A DNA stretch of 64,000 nt from SSSZ01 sp036732025 (GCA_036732025.1 DAINDE010000020.1:3448-67447), one strand, 5' to 3'. Numbered from the stretch's first letter, positions 34,167 to 42,774 are shown. Translations and numbers: made by a program. The notes: generated from the letters alone by a model not told the origin.

Positions 34167-36542
34167 ATGAAATTCTCCGAATCCTGGTTGAGAACCCTCG
34201 TCGATCCCAAGCTTTCGAGCGACGAACTGTCCCATCTGCTGACCATGGCAGGCCTAGAGGTCGAGGAGCTGGACCCGGTGGCGCCGCCCTTCGACAAGGT
34301 CGTCATCGCCCGGGTCATCGAAGTGGCCAAGCACCCGGACGCCGATCGCCTCAACATCTGCAAGGTCGATGTGGGCGAAGATGAATTGCTCACCATCGTC
34401 TGCGGCGCCCCCAACGTGGCGCCCGGCCTGCGGGTGCCCTGTGCCCTGCCGGGGGCCGTGCTGCCCGGCAATTTCGCCATCAGGACCGCCAAGGTCCGCG
34501 GCATCGAGTCCTCGGGCATGCTGTGCTCGGCCAAGGAACTGGGCATTGCCGAAGATGCTTCCGGGTTGCTCATCCTGCCGGAGGATGCCCCACTGGGTCA
34601 GCAAATCCGCAACTACCTGGATCTCGACGACGCGCTCTATACCCTGAAGCTCACGCCCAACCGGGCCGACTGCCTCTCCCTGCTCGGCATCGCCCGGGAA
34701 GTCGCGGCCATCACCGGCACGCCGGCGAAACTGCCCCAGGTGCCGGAAGTGCCTGCCACCATCGCCGATACCCGCGCCGTCGTCCTCGATGCTCCGGACG
34801 CCTGCCCGCTCTACTGCGGCCGCGTCATCAAGGGCGTGAACGCCAAGGCGTCGACGCCGGAGTGGATGAAGCGCCGGCTGGAACGGAGCGGCATTCGGTC
34901 CATTTTCGCCCTGGTGGACGTCACCAACTACGTCATGCTCGAATTGGGCCAACCCCTGCACGCCTTCGACAACACCAAGCTTGCCGGCACGGTGCACGTT
35001 CGCATGGCCAAGCCCGGCGAGCAATTGCTGCTCCTCAACGAACAGACCCTCGCCATCGAAGCCGATGTGCTGATGATCGCCGACGAAGCCAAACCCCTGG
35101 CCATGGCCGGCATCATGGGCGGGGAGGAGAGCGGCATCACCCTGGAAACCGGCGAACTCTTCCTCGAATCCGCCTTCTTCGCGCCCAAGGCCATCGCCGG
35201 CCGGGCGCGCCGCTACGACTTCTCCTCCGATGCCTCCCACCGTTTCGAGCGGGGGGTCGATTTCGGCGGCGTCCGCCGTGCCATGGAGCGCGCCACGCGG
35301 CTCATCCTCGACATCTGCGGCGGCGAGGCCGGTCCGGTGGTCGAGGCGGCGGCAGCCTTGCCGCAACGGGCGCCGGTACGCCTGCGCACCAACAGGGCCG
35401 CCCGGGTCATCGGCATGGCCCTGAATTCCGAGCAGATCGCCAGCCTGTTCAATGGCCTCGGCCTGCCGTTCGTGCGCGATGGCGAAGATTTCCTGGTGAC
35501 GCCGCCCACCTGGCGCTTCGATATCGAAATCGAGGAAGACCTCATTGAGGAAATCGCCCGCCTGCACGGCTATGACAACATCCCCGCCCCGGCTCCCCGG
35601 GGCCCGCTGTCCATGCTGCCGCAGACCGAGAAGGCGCGGTCCGTTCACAGCCTGCGCCGGACCCTGGTGGATCGTGGCTACCAGGAGGTGGTCAATTTCG
35701 CCTTCGTCGAGGAATCCTGGGAAGCGGACTTTGCCGCCAACAACCAGCCCATCCGCCTGGCCAACCCCATCGCCAGCCAGATGGCGGTGATGCGCTCGAC
35801 GCTCATTGGCGGCCTGGTGGCCAACCTGGTCACCAATCTCAAGCGCAAGCAAAGCCGCGTTCGCCTGTTCGAGACAGGGCGTAGTTTCCACCGCGATGCC
35901 CAGGGCGGCCCGGTGCCAGGCTTCCACCAGCCGTGGCGCCTGGCCGGCCTGACCTATGGCGGGGCATTGCCGGAACGCTGGGGCAGCGGTGGTCGCAAGG
36001 TGGATTTCTATGACGTGAAGGGCGACCTCGAGGCGTTGCTGGTGCCCCTGACCGTGCGTTTTGAAAAAAATAGCCATCCGGCACTTCACCCAGGCCGTTC
36101 GGCGCGAATGGTTGTGGCAGGGAAGGAAATCGGCTGCCTCGGCGAGCTGCATCCGGAGTGGGTGCAGAAATACGAATTGCCCCAGGCGCCGGTGGTCTTC
36201 GAGCTTGAGCTGGAGGCGATTCAGGCCGCCGGTGTGCCATCCTACGCCGAGGTCTCCAAATTCCCGCCGGTGGTGCGTGACCTGGCCATCGTCGTGGACC
36301 AGAAACTGGAATTGCAAGCCCTTCTCGATGGCCTCCAGGGGCGCTTGCCGGCCCTCGTGCAGGATGTCCAGTTGTTCGATGTCTACGTCGGAAAGGGAGT
36401 CCCGGAAAACAAAAAAAGTCTTGCTTTCCGGATAGTTATGCAAGATACTCAACGCACTTTGCAAGATTCTGAAGTCGATGCTGCCATGCAGCAATTGATG
36501 GCTTATCTTGAACAGGGGTTCGCCGCCCAATTGCGCGCATGA
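34167..36542 (+). CDS. pheT: Phenylalanyl-tRNA synthetase beta subunit
   Basis: 791 residues, the normal length. Domains in order: a tRNA-binding EMAP-like domain (residues 39-150, VIEVAKHPDADRLNICKVDVG), the B3/B4 editing domain (LTPNRADCLSLLGIAREVAAITG), B5 (IGMALNSEQIASLFNGLGLPF), the core synthetase-like domain, and a C-terminal ferredoxin-like anticodon domain (YAEVSKFPPVVRDLAIVVD). It overlaps ihfA by 4 bp, coupling synthetase and IHF-alpha expression as in other proteobacteria. Confidence 0.96.
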   Translation: MKFSESWLRTLVDPKLSSDELSHLLTMAGLEVEELDPVAPPFDKVVIARVIEVAKHPDADRLNICKVDVGEDELLTIVCGAPNVAPGLRVPCALPGAVLPGNFAIRTAKVRGIESSGMLCSAKELGIAEDASGLLILPEDAPLGQQIRNYLDLDDALYTLKLTPNRADCLSLLGIAREVAAITGTPAKLPQVPEVPATIADTRAVVLDAPDACPLYCGRVIKGVNAKASTPEWMKRRLERSGIRSIFALVDVTNYVMLELGQPLHAFDNTKLAGTVHVRMAKPGEQLLLLNEQTLAIEADVLMIADEAKPLAMAGIMGGEESGITLETGELFLESAFFAPKAIAGRARRYDFSSDASHRFERGVDFGGVRRAMERATRLILDICGGEAGPVVEAAAALPQRAPVRLRTNRAARVIGMALNSEQIASLFNGLGLPFVRDGEDFLVTPPTWRFDIEIEEDLIEEIARLHGYDNIPAPAPRGPLSMLPQTEKARSVHSLRRTLVDRGYQEVVNFAFVEESWEADFAANNQPIRLANPIASQMAVMRSTLIGGLVANLVTNLKRKQSRVRLFETGRSFHRDAQGGPVPGFHQPWRLAGLTYGGALPERWGSGGRKVDFYDVKGDLEALLVPLTVRFEKNSHPALHPGRSARMVVAGKEIGCLGELHPEWVQKYELPQAPVVFELELEAIQAAGVPSYAEVSKFPPVVRDLAIVVDQKLELQALLDGLQGRLPALVQDVQLFDVYVGKGVPENKKSLAFRIVMQDTQRTLQDSEVDAAMQQLMAYLEQGFAAQLRA

Positions 36543-36859
36543 CGGAAAAAATAACGATGACGCTTACCAAAGCCGAACTCGCCGACCTGCTCTTTGAACG
36601 GGTGGGTCTGAACAAGCGCGAGGCCAAGGACATGGTCGAGGCCTTTTTCGAGGAAATCCGCAACGCACTGGAATCCGGGGATGGCGTCAAGCTTTCCGGC
36701 TTCGGCAACTTTCAGTTGCGGGACAAGCCCCAGCGCCCTGGACGCAATCCCAAGACCGGCCAGGAGATCCCCATTACCGCCAGGCGCGTGGTGACTTTCC
36801 ACGCCAGCCAGAAACTGAAGGCAGACGTGGAACAGTCCTACGATGGAACCGCGGCCTAA
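36539..36859 (+). CDS. ihfA: Integration host factor alpha subunit
   Basis: 106 residues: LTKAELADLLFERVGLNKREAKDMVEAFFEEI, VKLSGFGNFQLRDKPQRPGRNPKTGQEIPITARRVVTFHASQKLK. These are the DNABII helices and the DNA-intercalating RPGRNPKTG arm. The start is placed at the ATG overlapping the pheT stop (ATGA); an internal ATG at 36557 would give the exact E. coli-like N-terminus and cannot be excluded. It pairs with IhfB (20290). IHF is often needed by tRNA-targeting integrases, relevant to the element next door. Confidence 0.95.
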   Translation: MTEKITMTLTKAELADLLFERVGLNKREAKDMVEAFFEEIRNALESGDGVKLSGFGNFQLRDKPQRPGRNPKTGQEIPITARRVVTFHASQKLKADVEQSYDGTAA

Positions 36860-37220
36860 CAAACACGCTACGGGCGAGGAACTGCCGCCCATTCCCGCCA
36901 AGCGCTACTTCACCATCGGCGAGGTCAGCGAGCTGTGCGGGGTGAAGCCCCATGTGCTGCGCTATTGGGAGCAGGAGTTCACCCAGTTGAAGCCGGTGAA
37001 GCGCCGCGGCAACCGCCGCTACTACCAGCACCACGAAGTGCTGCTGGTAAGGCGTATCCGCGAGTTGCTCTACAACCAGGGATTCACCATCAGCGGTGCC
37101 CGCAATCGCTTGGATGACGGCCCGGAAGTGCCTGTTGCGGAAGAGAAATCCGATGTTCCCGCCACTGCATTGGGCCTGCGCGGCGAACTGCAGGCAGTGA
37201 TCGATTTATTGAGGCTTTGA
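36843..37220 (+). CDS. MerR-family transcriptional regulator
   Basis: 125 residues: an N-terminal MerR winged helix (RYFTIGEVSELCGVKPHVLRYWEQEFTQLKPVKRRGNRRYYQHHEVLLVRRIRELLY) and a short C-terminal helix. No cysteine metal site of the MerR/CueR kind is visible beyond C41 in the HTH region. The gene is the standard neighbour of ihfA in proteobacteria and has no agreed function. It overlaps ihfA by 17 bp. Its stop lies against the tRNA-Pro promoter. Confidence 0.9.
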   Translation: MEPRPNKHATGEELPPIPAKRYFTIGEVSELCGVKPHVLRYWEQEFTQLKPVKRRGNRRYYQHHEVLLVRRIRELLYNQGFTISGARNRLDDGPEVPVAEEKSDVPATALGLRGELQAVIDLLRL

Positions 37221-37243
37221 ATTTGGCGGAATTTCGGTATAAT
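37217..37243 (+). promoter_or_regulatory. tRNA-Pro promoter
   Basis: A perfect TATAAT (37238-37243), with TTGAAT (37217-37222) 15 bp upstream as the -35, overlapping the merR-like stop. The GCGCGGCTC discriminator nearly repeats that of tRNA-Val, suggesting common growth-rate or ppGpp control. Confidence 0.7.
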
Positions 37244-37253
37244 GCGCGGCTCG

Positions 37254-37331
<78 letters not shown>

Positions 37332-37347
37332 ATAGAATCAAGCAGTT

Positions 37348-37373
37348 AGGCCAGTCTTCGGACTGGCCTTTTT
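37348..37373 (+). terminator. Intrinsic terminator of tRNA-Pro
   Basis: AGGCCAGTC (37348-37356) and GACTGGCCT (37361-37369) form a 9-bp stem closed by a UUCG tetraloop, followed by TTTT. Confidence 0.92.
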
Positions 37374-37387
37374 GCTTTCTAGGCATC

Positions 37388-37411
37388 TGGGGGAACGATT
37401 GGGGGAACACA
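37388..37411. repeat. 12-bp tandem repeat beside tRNA-Pro
   Basis: TGGGGGAACGAT (37388-37399) is followed directly by TGGGGGAACACA (37400-37411). The two share the nine bases TGGGGGAAC with a 12-bp period, 57 bp from the tRNA end. Repeats of this size near an att site may be integrase arm-binding sites. That role is speculative. The rest of 37412-37522 shows nothing recognisable. Confidence 0.4.
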
Positions 37412-37522
37412 TGGCGGTTGCTATCGTTCTCAAACGTCGCAGGAGTGGGCCACGTGCAAACACAAGGCCAGGCTGAAATAGTTGGCATCGGAATCGTCAC
37501 CGGGAAGGCTCCGCACATAAGA

Positions 37523-37536
37523 TCAACGCTCGTTAA
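37523..37536. promoter_or_regulatory. Candidate HipB operator O1
   Basis: TCAACGCTCGTTAA, a near-palindrome with AACG/CGTT arms. It recurs with one base changed exactly 50 bp downstream, the two copies flanking the predicted hipB promoter. Confidence 0.55.
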
Positions 37537-37543
37537 GTATCTA

Positions 37544-37572
37544 TTGCCTACATGGCTAACGCGAGGCAAAAT
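37544..37572 (+). promoter_or_regulatory. Candidate hipBA promoter
   Basis: TTGCCT (37544-37549), a 17-bp spacer, and CAAAAT (37567-37572). It lies between the two operator-like repeats, so a bound HipB dimer pair would block both elements. Confidence 0.45.
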
Positions 37573-37586
37573 TCAACGATCGTTAA
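37573..37586. promoter_or_regulatory. Candidate HipB operator O2
   Basis: TCAACGATCGTTAA, containing the perfect palindrome AACGATCGTT. It directly follows the predicted -10 and would cover the transcription start. The second copy of the 14-bp element at 37523. Confidence 0.6.
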
Positions 37587-37603
37587 TTTTTTGGAGGGCG
37601 ATG

Positions 37604-37837
37604 ATGTCCGGAGACGTTGGTGTTTCCTCGGTCGCCGAACTGGGGAAGATCATTCGGGCCGTTCGCAAGGAGTCCGGCTTGACCCAGCGTGATGCGGCAG
37701 CCCTGTGCAACGTCAGCCTGCCATTCCTCAACAGCCTGGAGCAAGGAAAGGCTACCGCGCAGATTGGAAAAGTGCTGTCCGTCTGTAGCCGCTTTGGCAT
37801 CGAGGTGAGACTGCGCTTGCCCGGAGGGACAGCATGA
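37604..37837 (+). CDS. hipB: HipB-like antitoxin / repressor
   Basis: A 77-residue Xre-type helix-turn-helix protein: ELGKIIRAVRKESGLTQRDAAALCNVSLPFLNSLEQGKATAQIGKVLSVCSRFGIEVRL. HipB neutralises the HipA kinase and represses its own promoter. The ATG at 37604 is 6 bp from GGAGG (37593-37597); the adjacent ATG at 37601 is too close. The end overlaps hipA in ATGA. The palindromic repeats upstream are likely its operators. Confidence 0.88.
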   Translation: MSGDVGVSSVAELGKIIRAVRKESGLTQRDAAALCNVSLPFLNSLEQGKATAQIGKVLSVCSRFGIEVRLRLPGGTA

Positions 37838-39204
37838 GCGCCTTGGCCGTCCTGGCCAACAGGGTTCGGGTTGGCACCATTGAGGTTGAAGACGGACTCT
37901 GGAAGTTCAGCTACGCGGGCGATTGGTCCGCTTTTGCCCTCTCGCCGAACTTTCCGATCGCGACCAAGGAGTTCAAAGATTCCGCGAGCGCCCGAACTGT
38001 CGAATGGTTCTTCGACAACCTCTTGCCGGAAGGCCGCCTCCGAGACTTGATTGCCTTCCGGGACCGGATCGACCCGCGGGATACCTGGGCGCTGTTGCTT
38101 CGACATGGGCAGGATACGGCAGGGGCACTGTCATTGATTCTCGAAGGGACCGACGCCGCGGTAGACGAGATCCTGGTACCGCTGTCGCTGGAGGCGCTTG
38201 AGGAGAAAATCAAGGCCTCCCGGGCGCGAAATCTCCCGCTGATGGCCGCTTGGGAAGAAATCCGCATGTCCTTGGCCGGGGCTCAGGAAAAGCTCGGGCT
38301 GCGCATCGACGCCAGCGGCGCCCTGTTCCTCCCCGAAGGGATGGCGGCCTCGACCCATATCGTCAAACCCGAGAACGCCAGTCGGGATTTTCCGTTCTGT
38401 CCGGCCAACGAATTCTTTTGCATGCGGCTGGCTGCCGAGCTGGGGATACCGGTGCCGGCCGTCGATTTGCTGCACTTGCCCGAGCCGCTCTACGTCATCG
38501 AGCGGTTCGATCGGCGGGTGGCAAAGCCTGGTGAGGCAGATAGCGGTGGCGACGTGCAGCGCCTGCACCAGATCGATCTTTGCCAGGCACTGGGGGTGTC
38601 GCCATCGAGGAAGTACGAAAGTGAAGGCGGCCTGGGCCTGCATCACCTCTTTGAGGTCCTGCAAGGCGCCTTTGTCGACCGCCCTGCTGTGGCCCTTAAC
38701 GCGGTGGTGCAGTGGGTCGCCTTCAATTATCTCGTCGGCAATCTCGACGCCCATGCCAAGAACATCGCCTTCCTGATGCGCGGCCAGAAGGCGAACGTGG
38801 CGCCGTTCTATGACCTGCTATGCGTCGAAGCCTATTTGCCGCGGGCCACGATGGCGATGGCCATCGCCGGCGAGAACAAGCCGGGCTGGGTCGAGGGGCT
38901 CCATTGGGATGCCATGGCCTTCGAGGCGCGGGTGGCGCCGCGACTGGTGCGCAGCGTCCTGAAGAAACTGGTTGAGCGGATACCCGATGGGATCTCACGG
39001 GTCATCGGCGATGCGCGACTGCTGCCCAGCGAACGGGAGTTCGTGCGCGAACGCATCTTGCCTGTGATCGAGGAGCGCCGTTCCTTTGTGCAGGAGGCCC
39101 TCAAAGGCCGGCAATCCTCATTGCAGGATGTTCTGGCCAGCCGTGAACTGGATCCAGCGTTCATCGACCGTCTGGCCGCGATGAAGTCGTCGCATGAAAA
39201 CTGA
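37834..39204 (+). CDS. hipA: HipA-type serine/threonine kinase toxin
   Basis: 456 residues of the HipA kinase family, which in E. coli phosphorylates glutamyl-tRNA synthetase and induces persistence. The key residues are present: the Ser146 loop SLAGAQEKLGL (autophosphorylation and P-loop motif), THIVKP with K178, the catalytic loop NLDAHAKN with D305 and N310, and D327 in FYDLL. The HipA_N segment spans roughly residues 1-105. It appears intact. A third gene overlaps its 3' end by 11 bp. Confidence 0.93.
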   Translation: MSALAVLANRVRVGTIEVEDGLWKFSYAGDWSAFALSPNFPIATKEFKDSASARTVEWFFDNLLPEGRLRDLIAFRDRIDPRDTWALLLRHGQDTAGALSLILEGTDAAVDEILVPLSLEALEEKIKASRARNLPLMAAWEEIRMSLAGAQEKLGLRIDASGALFLPEGMAASTHIVKPENASRDFPFCPANEFFCMRLAAELGIPVPAVDLLHLPEPLYVIERFDRRVAKPGEADSGGDVQRLHQIDLCQALGVSPSRKYESEGGLGLHHLFEVLQGAFVDRPAVALNAVVQWVAFNYLVGNLDAHAKNIAFLMRGQKANVAPFYDLLCVEAYLPRATMAMAIAGENKPGWVEGLHWDAMAFEARVAPRLVRSVLKKLVERIPDGISRVIGDARLLPSEREFVRERILPVIEERRSFVQEALKGRQSSLQDVLASRELDPAFIDRLAAMKSSHEN

Positions 39205-39574
39205 ACAGAGCAGAGACGGACTCCCCCTGGGCTGGCTGGATGCCAACACGCCCACCTGCCGGATCAAGCGCGTCAGAAAACGGGATGGGCGGTGCTACGA
39301 ACTGGCGATGCGGGGTTGTCTGCAGGCGCCGGAATGGGAATTGGTCCATGGTGAATGCAATGGGCACTTGGGCGCCAGGAAAATCGGCCATGCTTGGCTG
39401 GAGTTCGATGGCGAGGCCTACTGCCCCGTCCTGGATCAGACGATGCCGATCGGTGACTTCCTGCGGATACTGGGGGCTCAAGCATCTGCCCGGTATTCTT
39501 CAGAGGAGGCAATCTGCCTGATGCTCAGGTCCGGGCACTACGGCCCTTGGAACGACTTGCCGAATTCCGAGTGA
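39194..39574 (+). CDS. Unknown protein, papain/transglutaminase-like triad pattern, third gene of hipBA operon
   Basis: A 126-residue protein not assigned to a named family. It starts inside the last 11 bp of hipA, so it is probably co-translated. The pattern is C34 at the start of a helix (GRCYELAMRGCL), H66 in GHAWLEFDG, and D81 in CPVLDQTM. This Cys-His-Asp spacing is what small papain-like or transglutaminase-like folds show. A conserved-looking YSSEEAICLMLRSGHYGPW ends the protein. Enzyme activity is inference only; it could also be a structural protein. Confidence 0.6.
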   Translation: MKTEQSRDGLPLGWLDANTPTCRIKRVRKRDGRCYELAMRGCLQAPEWELVHGECNGHLGARKIGHAWLEFDGEAYCPVLDQTMPIGDFLRILGAQASARYSSEEAICLMLRSGHYGPWNDLPNSE

Positions 39575-39675
39575 GCGCGTGGCAGTAGGTCTTGGTGGTG
39601 GAAATGCAAATTCGGTAATTGGCAATAGGGTTTAACCTTACGCCTGCAGAGGTATCCTGAATCCAGGAGGCTTGA

Positions 39676-39996
39676 GTGAGAAAACTTATCTTCGTTGGAT
39701 TCGTTACAGTGGGAGCATTGTTGGGTCTTGCGCTTGCTGCAGGAGCTGCATGGGGGCCACGTGCTGTCATAATGTCCTTCGGGGCCTTGGCAGGTGCCGC
39801 CGCTGGGGGCGCCCTCTCTGGCATTGGGAGGCGCGGAAGCATACCCCGACCCCGAGATGAAGCCCTGCGGGGGCTTGGCACCAAGAGCGAGGACCTCGAG
39901 GATAACTATTGGCGTGACGAGGGCCATCCACAATTCATGAAACCTCCGCCGCCTGATAGTAGGCAATTCGGTGGTAGTGGTGGAACGCCGGACTGA
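39676..39996 (+). CDS. Small membrane protein with glycine-rich helix
   Basis: 106 residues from a GTG start, with CAGGAGG 5 bp upstream (39664-39670). Two hydrophobic segments (LIFVGFVTVGALLGLALAAGAAWG and AVIMSFGALAGAAAGGALSGIG) are visible, the second with GxxxG-type spacing like a glycine zipper. A polar tail follows (DLEDNYWRDEGHPQF). No family is recognised. Its TGA abuts the opposing traG stop with no gap. It could be an entry-exclusion or accessory membrane protein by position, which is speculative. Confidence 0.55.
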   Translation: MRKLIFVGFVTVGALLGLALAAGAAWGPRAVIMSFGALAGAAAGGALSGIGRRGSIPRPRDEALRGLGTKSEDLEDNYWRDEGHPQFMKPPPPDSRQFGGSGGTPD

Positions 39997-42774
39997 TCAC
40001 TGATCCTTCCGAAGTAAGCTCTTCACTGCTTGCTGCGCCGTATCGATTGACGCTTTACCGTCTTCAAACACCTGTTTGCCAGAATCGGTTAGCAAGGACT
40101 TTTTCGTCACCAAGGTACCATCGCCCGTGTCTACGATCTCTGCGTTTCGGTCGAAGGTGGATCTGGCCGAAGCGGTTTCATTCCTGATGGCCTTGCCCTC
40201 AGTCTGTACCTCGTTTCGCAGCGAAGGCGGACTCGTGTCCGTGTGAGCGCTCGGCGCGGGTTGGTTGGAGCGCACAACTGTCGCGCGGTGCTGCCGATCC
40301 GAAGCCGAGAGATCGGGCGATAGAGCCGGGTCAGAGGATTGGCGATCGTGCAGCGTGCGCACATCGTCGAACGAACTGGGTAAAGCGGTGCCATCGGAAA
40401 ACACCCGGTTTGGCCTGAGACCTTGGCGAGCCAGTTCCGCATCAAACATTGACAGTGCCGAGGCGCTGTCGCCACCGTACTGCTCGGCGTAGCGCAAGAA
40501 CATCTCCAAGTTATGCGGGTCCTGGGCGATATCGATGGAAAGTGACTCGCCCCGGTCCTTGGCCGAGGAGACGCGCTCCGCAAAGGCGGTTCTTTCGGCG
40601 AAGGTGGCATCGGCCCGCTCGGATCGAGACACGGCACTGGACAACCGCGACGACATCTCCTCGGCCTCGCGGGAGTCCTTGGCGAAACTGTTGATGAGGT
40701 TTGAATCCCGCGACACCCGATCGCCAAACTGCTTGAACTCCGCAATCTGCTCTTGTGTGAGGCTGTTGAGCACCTTCTGCTGGGCCGCTGACAGACCCGA
40801 CATGTAGTTCTTCCCGGCGCGGGCCTGAACTTCCGCGCCCGCTATCGGCGTATTAATCCCCAGGTGACCGGTAGCGCCAAAGGCGATCTGCGCCACTTGG
40901 CTCTGGGTCAAGCCCGTGCTGTTTGCCACGTTTTTCGAAATCTGATCCAGCCGGTTGAGCGTCTCGCCCATCTGCTCGAAGCTGCTGGAGGCCGTGCCGC
41001 TGCTGCTGCGCAAGGACCGCAGTTTTGCCAGGCCTCGTGCAAAGGTTTCGGTGAGCGCTGCCGATCGCTCGGTATTTGCGGAGATTGCTTCGCCGCGCGC
41101 GGCATCGGCTTGCCGACTGGCCTGCACCACATCCTGCTCGGACACCCGCATCGAAACCATCCTCGACGCAAAGCCCTGGTTGCGCAACAGGCTGACCGCC
41201 GAGCGCCCGGTCAGCGCATTCGACGAGAAGGTGTTCCCGCTCAAGTCGTTTTGCCAACTGCTCATGAAGGCCGAGGTCCGGTTGGGCGCCAACTGCATCT
41301 GGTCCATCCCCACGTTCCCCATGGAGATGTTGCCGACAGTGGATGACGAAGTGCCACCCGAGATCATCGCCTGCAGGCCCGACAGGCCCCCGACCAGGGC
41401 CGTCCCAAAGTTCTCCATGCGCTTCAATGCCGCCCAGGCGATGAAGGGGATACTGATCGCCAGGTACCCGACGACGGCCTCGCCCGAGATCGCGCGCGAA
41501 TAGATCGTCGAGGCGGTCTGCAGGGCCAGCGCCTTGGTGCCCGTGCCGAGGTCCGCCGCGGCTGCCAGATCGTAGGCCGCGTAGATCGAGGCCATGTAGT
41601 TGAGGATGGCATAGAGCGGCGGCCAGAGCTGGATCCAGATGAGCACCGCGGCGTAGCCCTTGAAGGCCAGCATCGTCTCGCGGCCGCTGGTGAGCAGGAG
41701 CAGCAGCACGAAGAGCGGAAACATCGCGTAGGTCACCGCCTCGACCACGTTGCGGAAAACCGGCAGGGCCTGCTCGGCCACTTTGCCGTAGTTGAGCCAG
41801 GTCGCGTTCTGCTGGGCCACGGCCTGGGCCCGGCCGACGGCGAGCACCATGGCCGCCGGATCGTTGACCTTCTGGCCGACGATCTTGCTGGTGTCCTCGA
41901 TCGCGTTGAGCACCGCGTTCTGCCGGATGAGGTCGGCAGCCGTGGCCGCGGCGGTGGCGATGCTGTTCTTGAGATAGGCCTGCTGGATCTGCCCGGCGAT
42001 GACGGCCGCGGCAGCAGCGCTGGGCAGCGTCGGGTTGAGCTGGAAGGCGAGCCGCCCCTGGATGCGGGTGATCTGCGCTGGCAGTCGCCCATTGAGACTC
42101 TGGTACACGTTCGGGCAGGTGTCGACGCCGACGCTGCCGCCCGCGGCAGTCAGCGTGCTGAAGCGGGCCGGATTGGGCGAGGCCATCAGCGGCCAGACAT
42201 CGTCCGAGGTGGAGAAGGTGGCTGGATCGAGGGTGCCGTCGATCAGGTCATAAGTGGTGCAGTTGTGGATGAAATTGATGAGGTCGGTGCGGAAGGCCGG
42301 GTCCTGGAACACCACGTTGCCGGTCTCGCGGATCAGGCGGTTGCCGAACATCAGGCCGTTCTGCTGGTAGGCGAGTTCGGCGGGCAGGGCGCCGATGCCG
42401 GGGATGACCTGGAATGCCGTCTCGAACAACCCGGTCAGCGTGTGGCCGATGGTGCTGGTGAGGCTGCCCAGCAAGGCCACGCCGAAGGGCACGTTGTCGA
42501 CCACCTTGACCGCGGAACCGCCGGTCTTGTCCACGATGCCGACGGTCACCTTGGGTACGATCAGCACCGAGAACACCAGCACCACCGTACCCAACCACTT
42601 CCAGCCCTGCAATTTTTCGGGGGCGAAGGCGTAGGCGATGAGCGCCGCGACGAAGCCGCAGAAGGCCACGGCCGCCACCGCCGCCGCATAGTCGCCCGAT
42701 GCATGGATGGCCGCCGCGGCGTTGAAGACGCCGAACAGGCTGTCGGCATTCTGGTAGGCGTAGATCTCCCACAT
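39997..42774 (-). CDS. traG: Conjugative transfer protein TraG (mating-pair stabilisation)
   Basis: 925 residues. The N-terminal half is a polytopic membrane region (YAAAVAAVAFCGFVAALIAYAF, GTVVLVFSVLIVPKVTVGIV, YAMFPLFVLLLLLTSG, YLAISIPFIAWAALKRM). It matches the TraG_N family of F-type systems that works in pilus assembly and mating-pair stabilisation. The C-terminal half is a polar periplasmic domain rich in S/A/Q. GAGGAG-like bases precede the ATG. It is the last gene of the transfer operon, as in F and SXT. It converges on the small gene at 39676. Confidence 0.88.
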   Translation of the reverse strand: MWEIYAYQNADSLFGVFNAAAAIHASGDYAAAVAAVAFCGFVAALIAYAFAPEKLQGWKWLGTVVLVFSVLIVPKVTVGIVDKTGGSAVKVVDNVPFGVALLGSLTSTIGHTLTGLFETAFQVIPGIGALPAELAYQQNGLMFGNRLIRETGNVVFQDPAFRTDLINFIHNCTTYDLIDGTLDPATFSTSDDVWPLMASPNPARFSTLTAAGGSVGVDTCPNVYQSLNGRLPAQITRIQGRLAFQLNPTLPSAAAAAVIAGQIQQAYLKNSIATAAATAADLIRQNAVLNAIEDTSKIVGQKVNDPAAMVLAVGRAQAVAQQNATWLNYGKVAEQALPVFRNVVEAVTYAMFPLFVLLLLLTSGRETMLAFKGYAAVLIWIQLWPPLYAILNYMASIYAAYDLAAAADLGTGTKALALQTASTIYSRAISGEAVVGYLAISIPFIAWAALKRMENFGTALVGGLSGLQAMISGGTSSSTVGNISMGNVGMDQMQLAPNRTSAFMSSWQNDLSGNTFSSNALTGRSAVSLLRNQGFASRMVSMRVSEQDVVQASRQADAARGEAISANTERSAALTETFARGLAKLRSLRSSSGTASSSFEQMGETLNRLDQISKNVANSTGLTQSQVAQIAFGATGHLGINTPIAGAEVQARAGKNYMSGLSAAQQKVLNSLTQEQIAEFKQFGDRVSRDSNLINSFAKDSREAEEMSSRLSSAVSRSERADATFAERTAFAERVSSAKDRGESLSIDIAQDPHNLEMFLRYAEQYGGDSASALSMFDAELARQGLRPNRVFSDGTALPSSFDDVRTLHDRQSSDPALSPDLSASDRQHRATVVRSNQPAPSAHTDTSPPSLRNEVQTEGKAIRNETASARSTFDRNAEIVDTGDGTLVTKKSLLTDSGKQVFEDGKASIDTAQQAVKSLLRKDQ

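Noticed and set aside
34254..36530. Long open frame (758 codons) antisense to pheT
   Set aside because: It lies wholly opposite a conserved essential gene. Its open state follows from high GC3 on the sense strand, and its translation has no recognisable motif.
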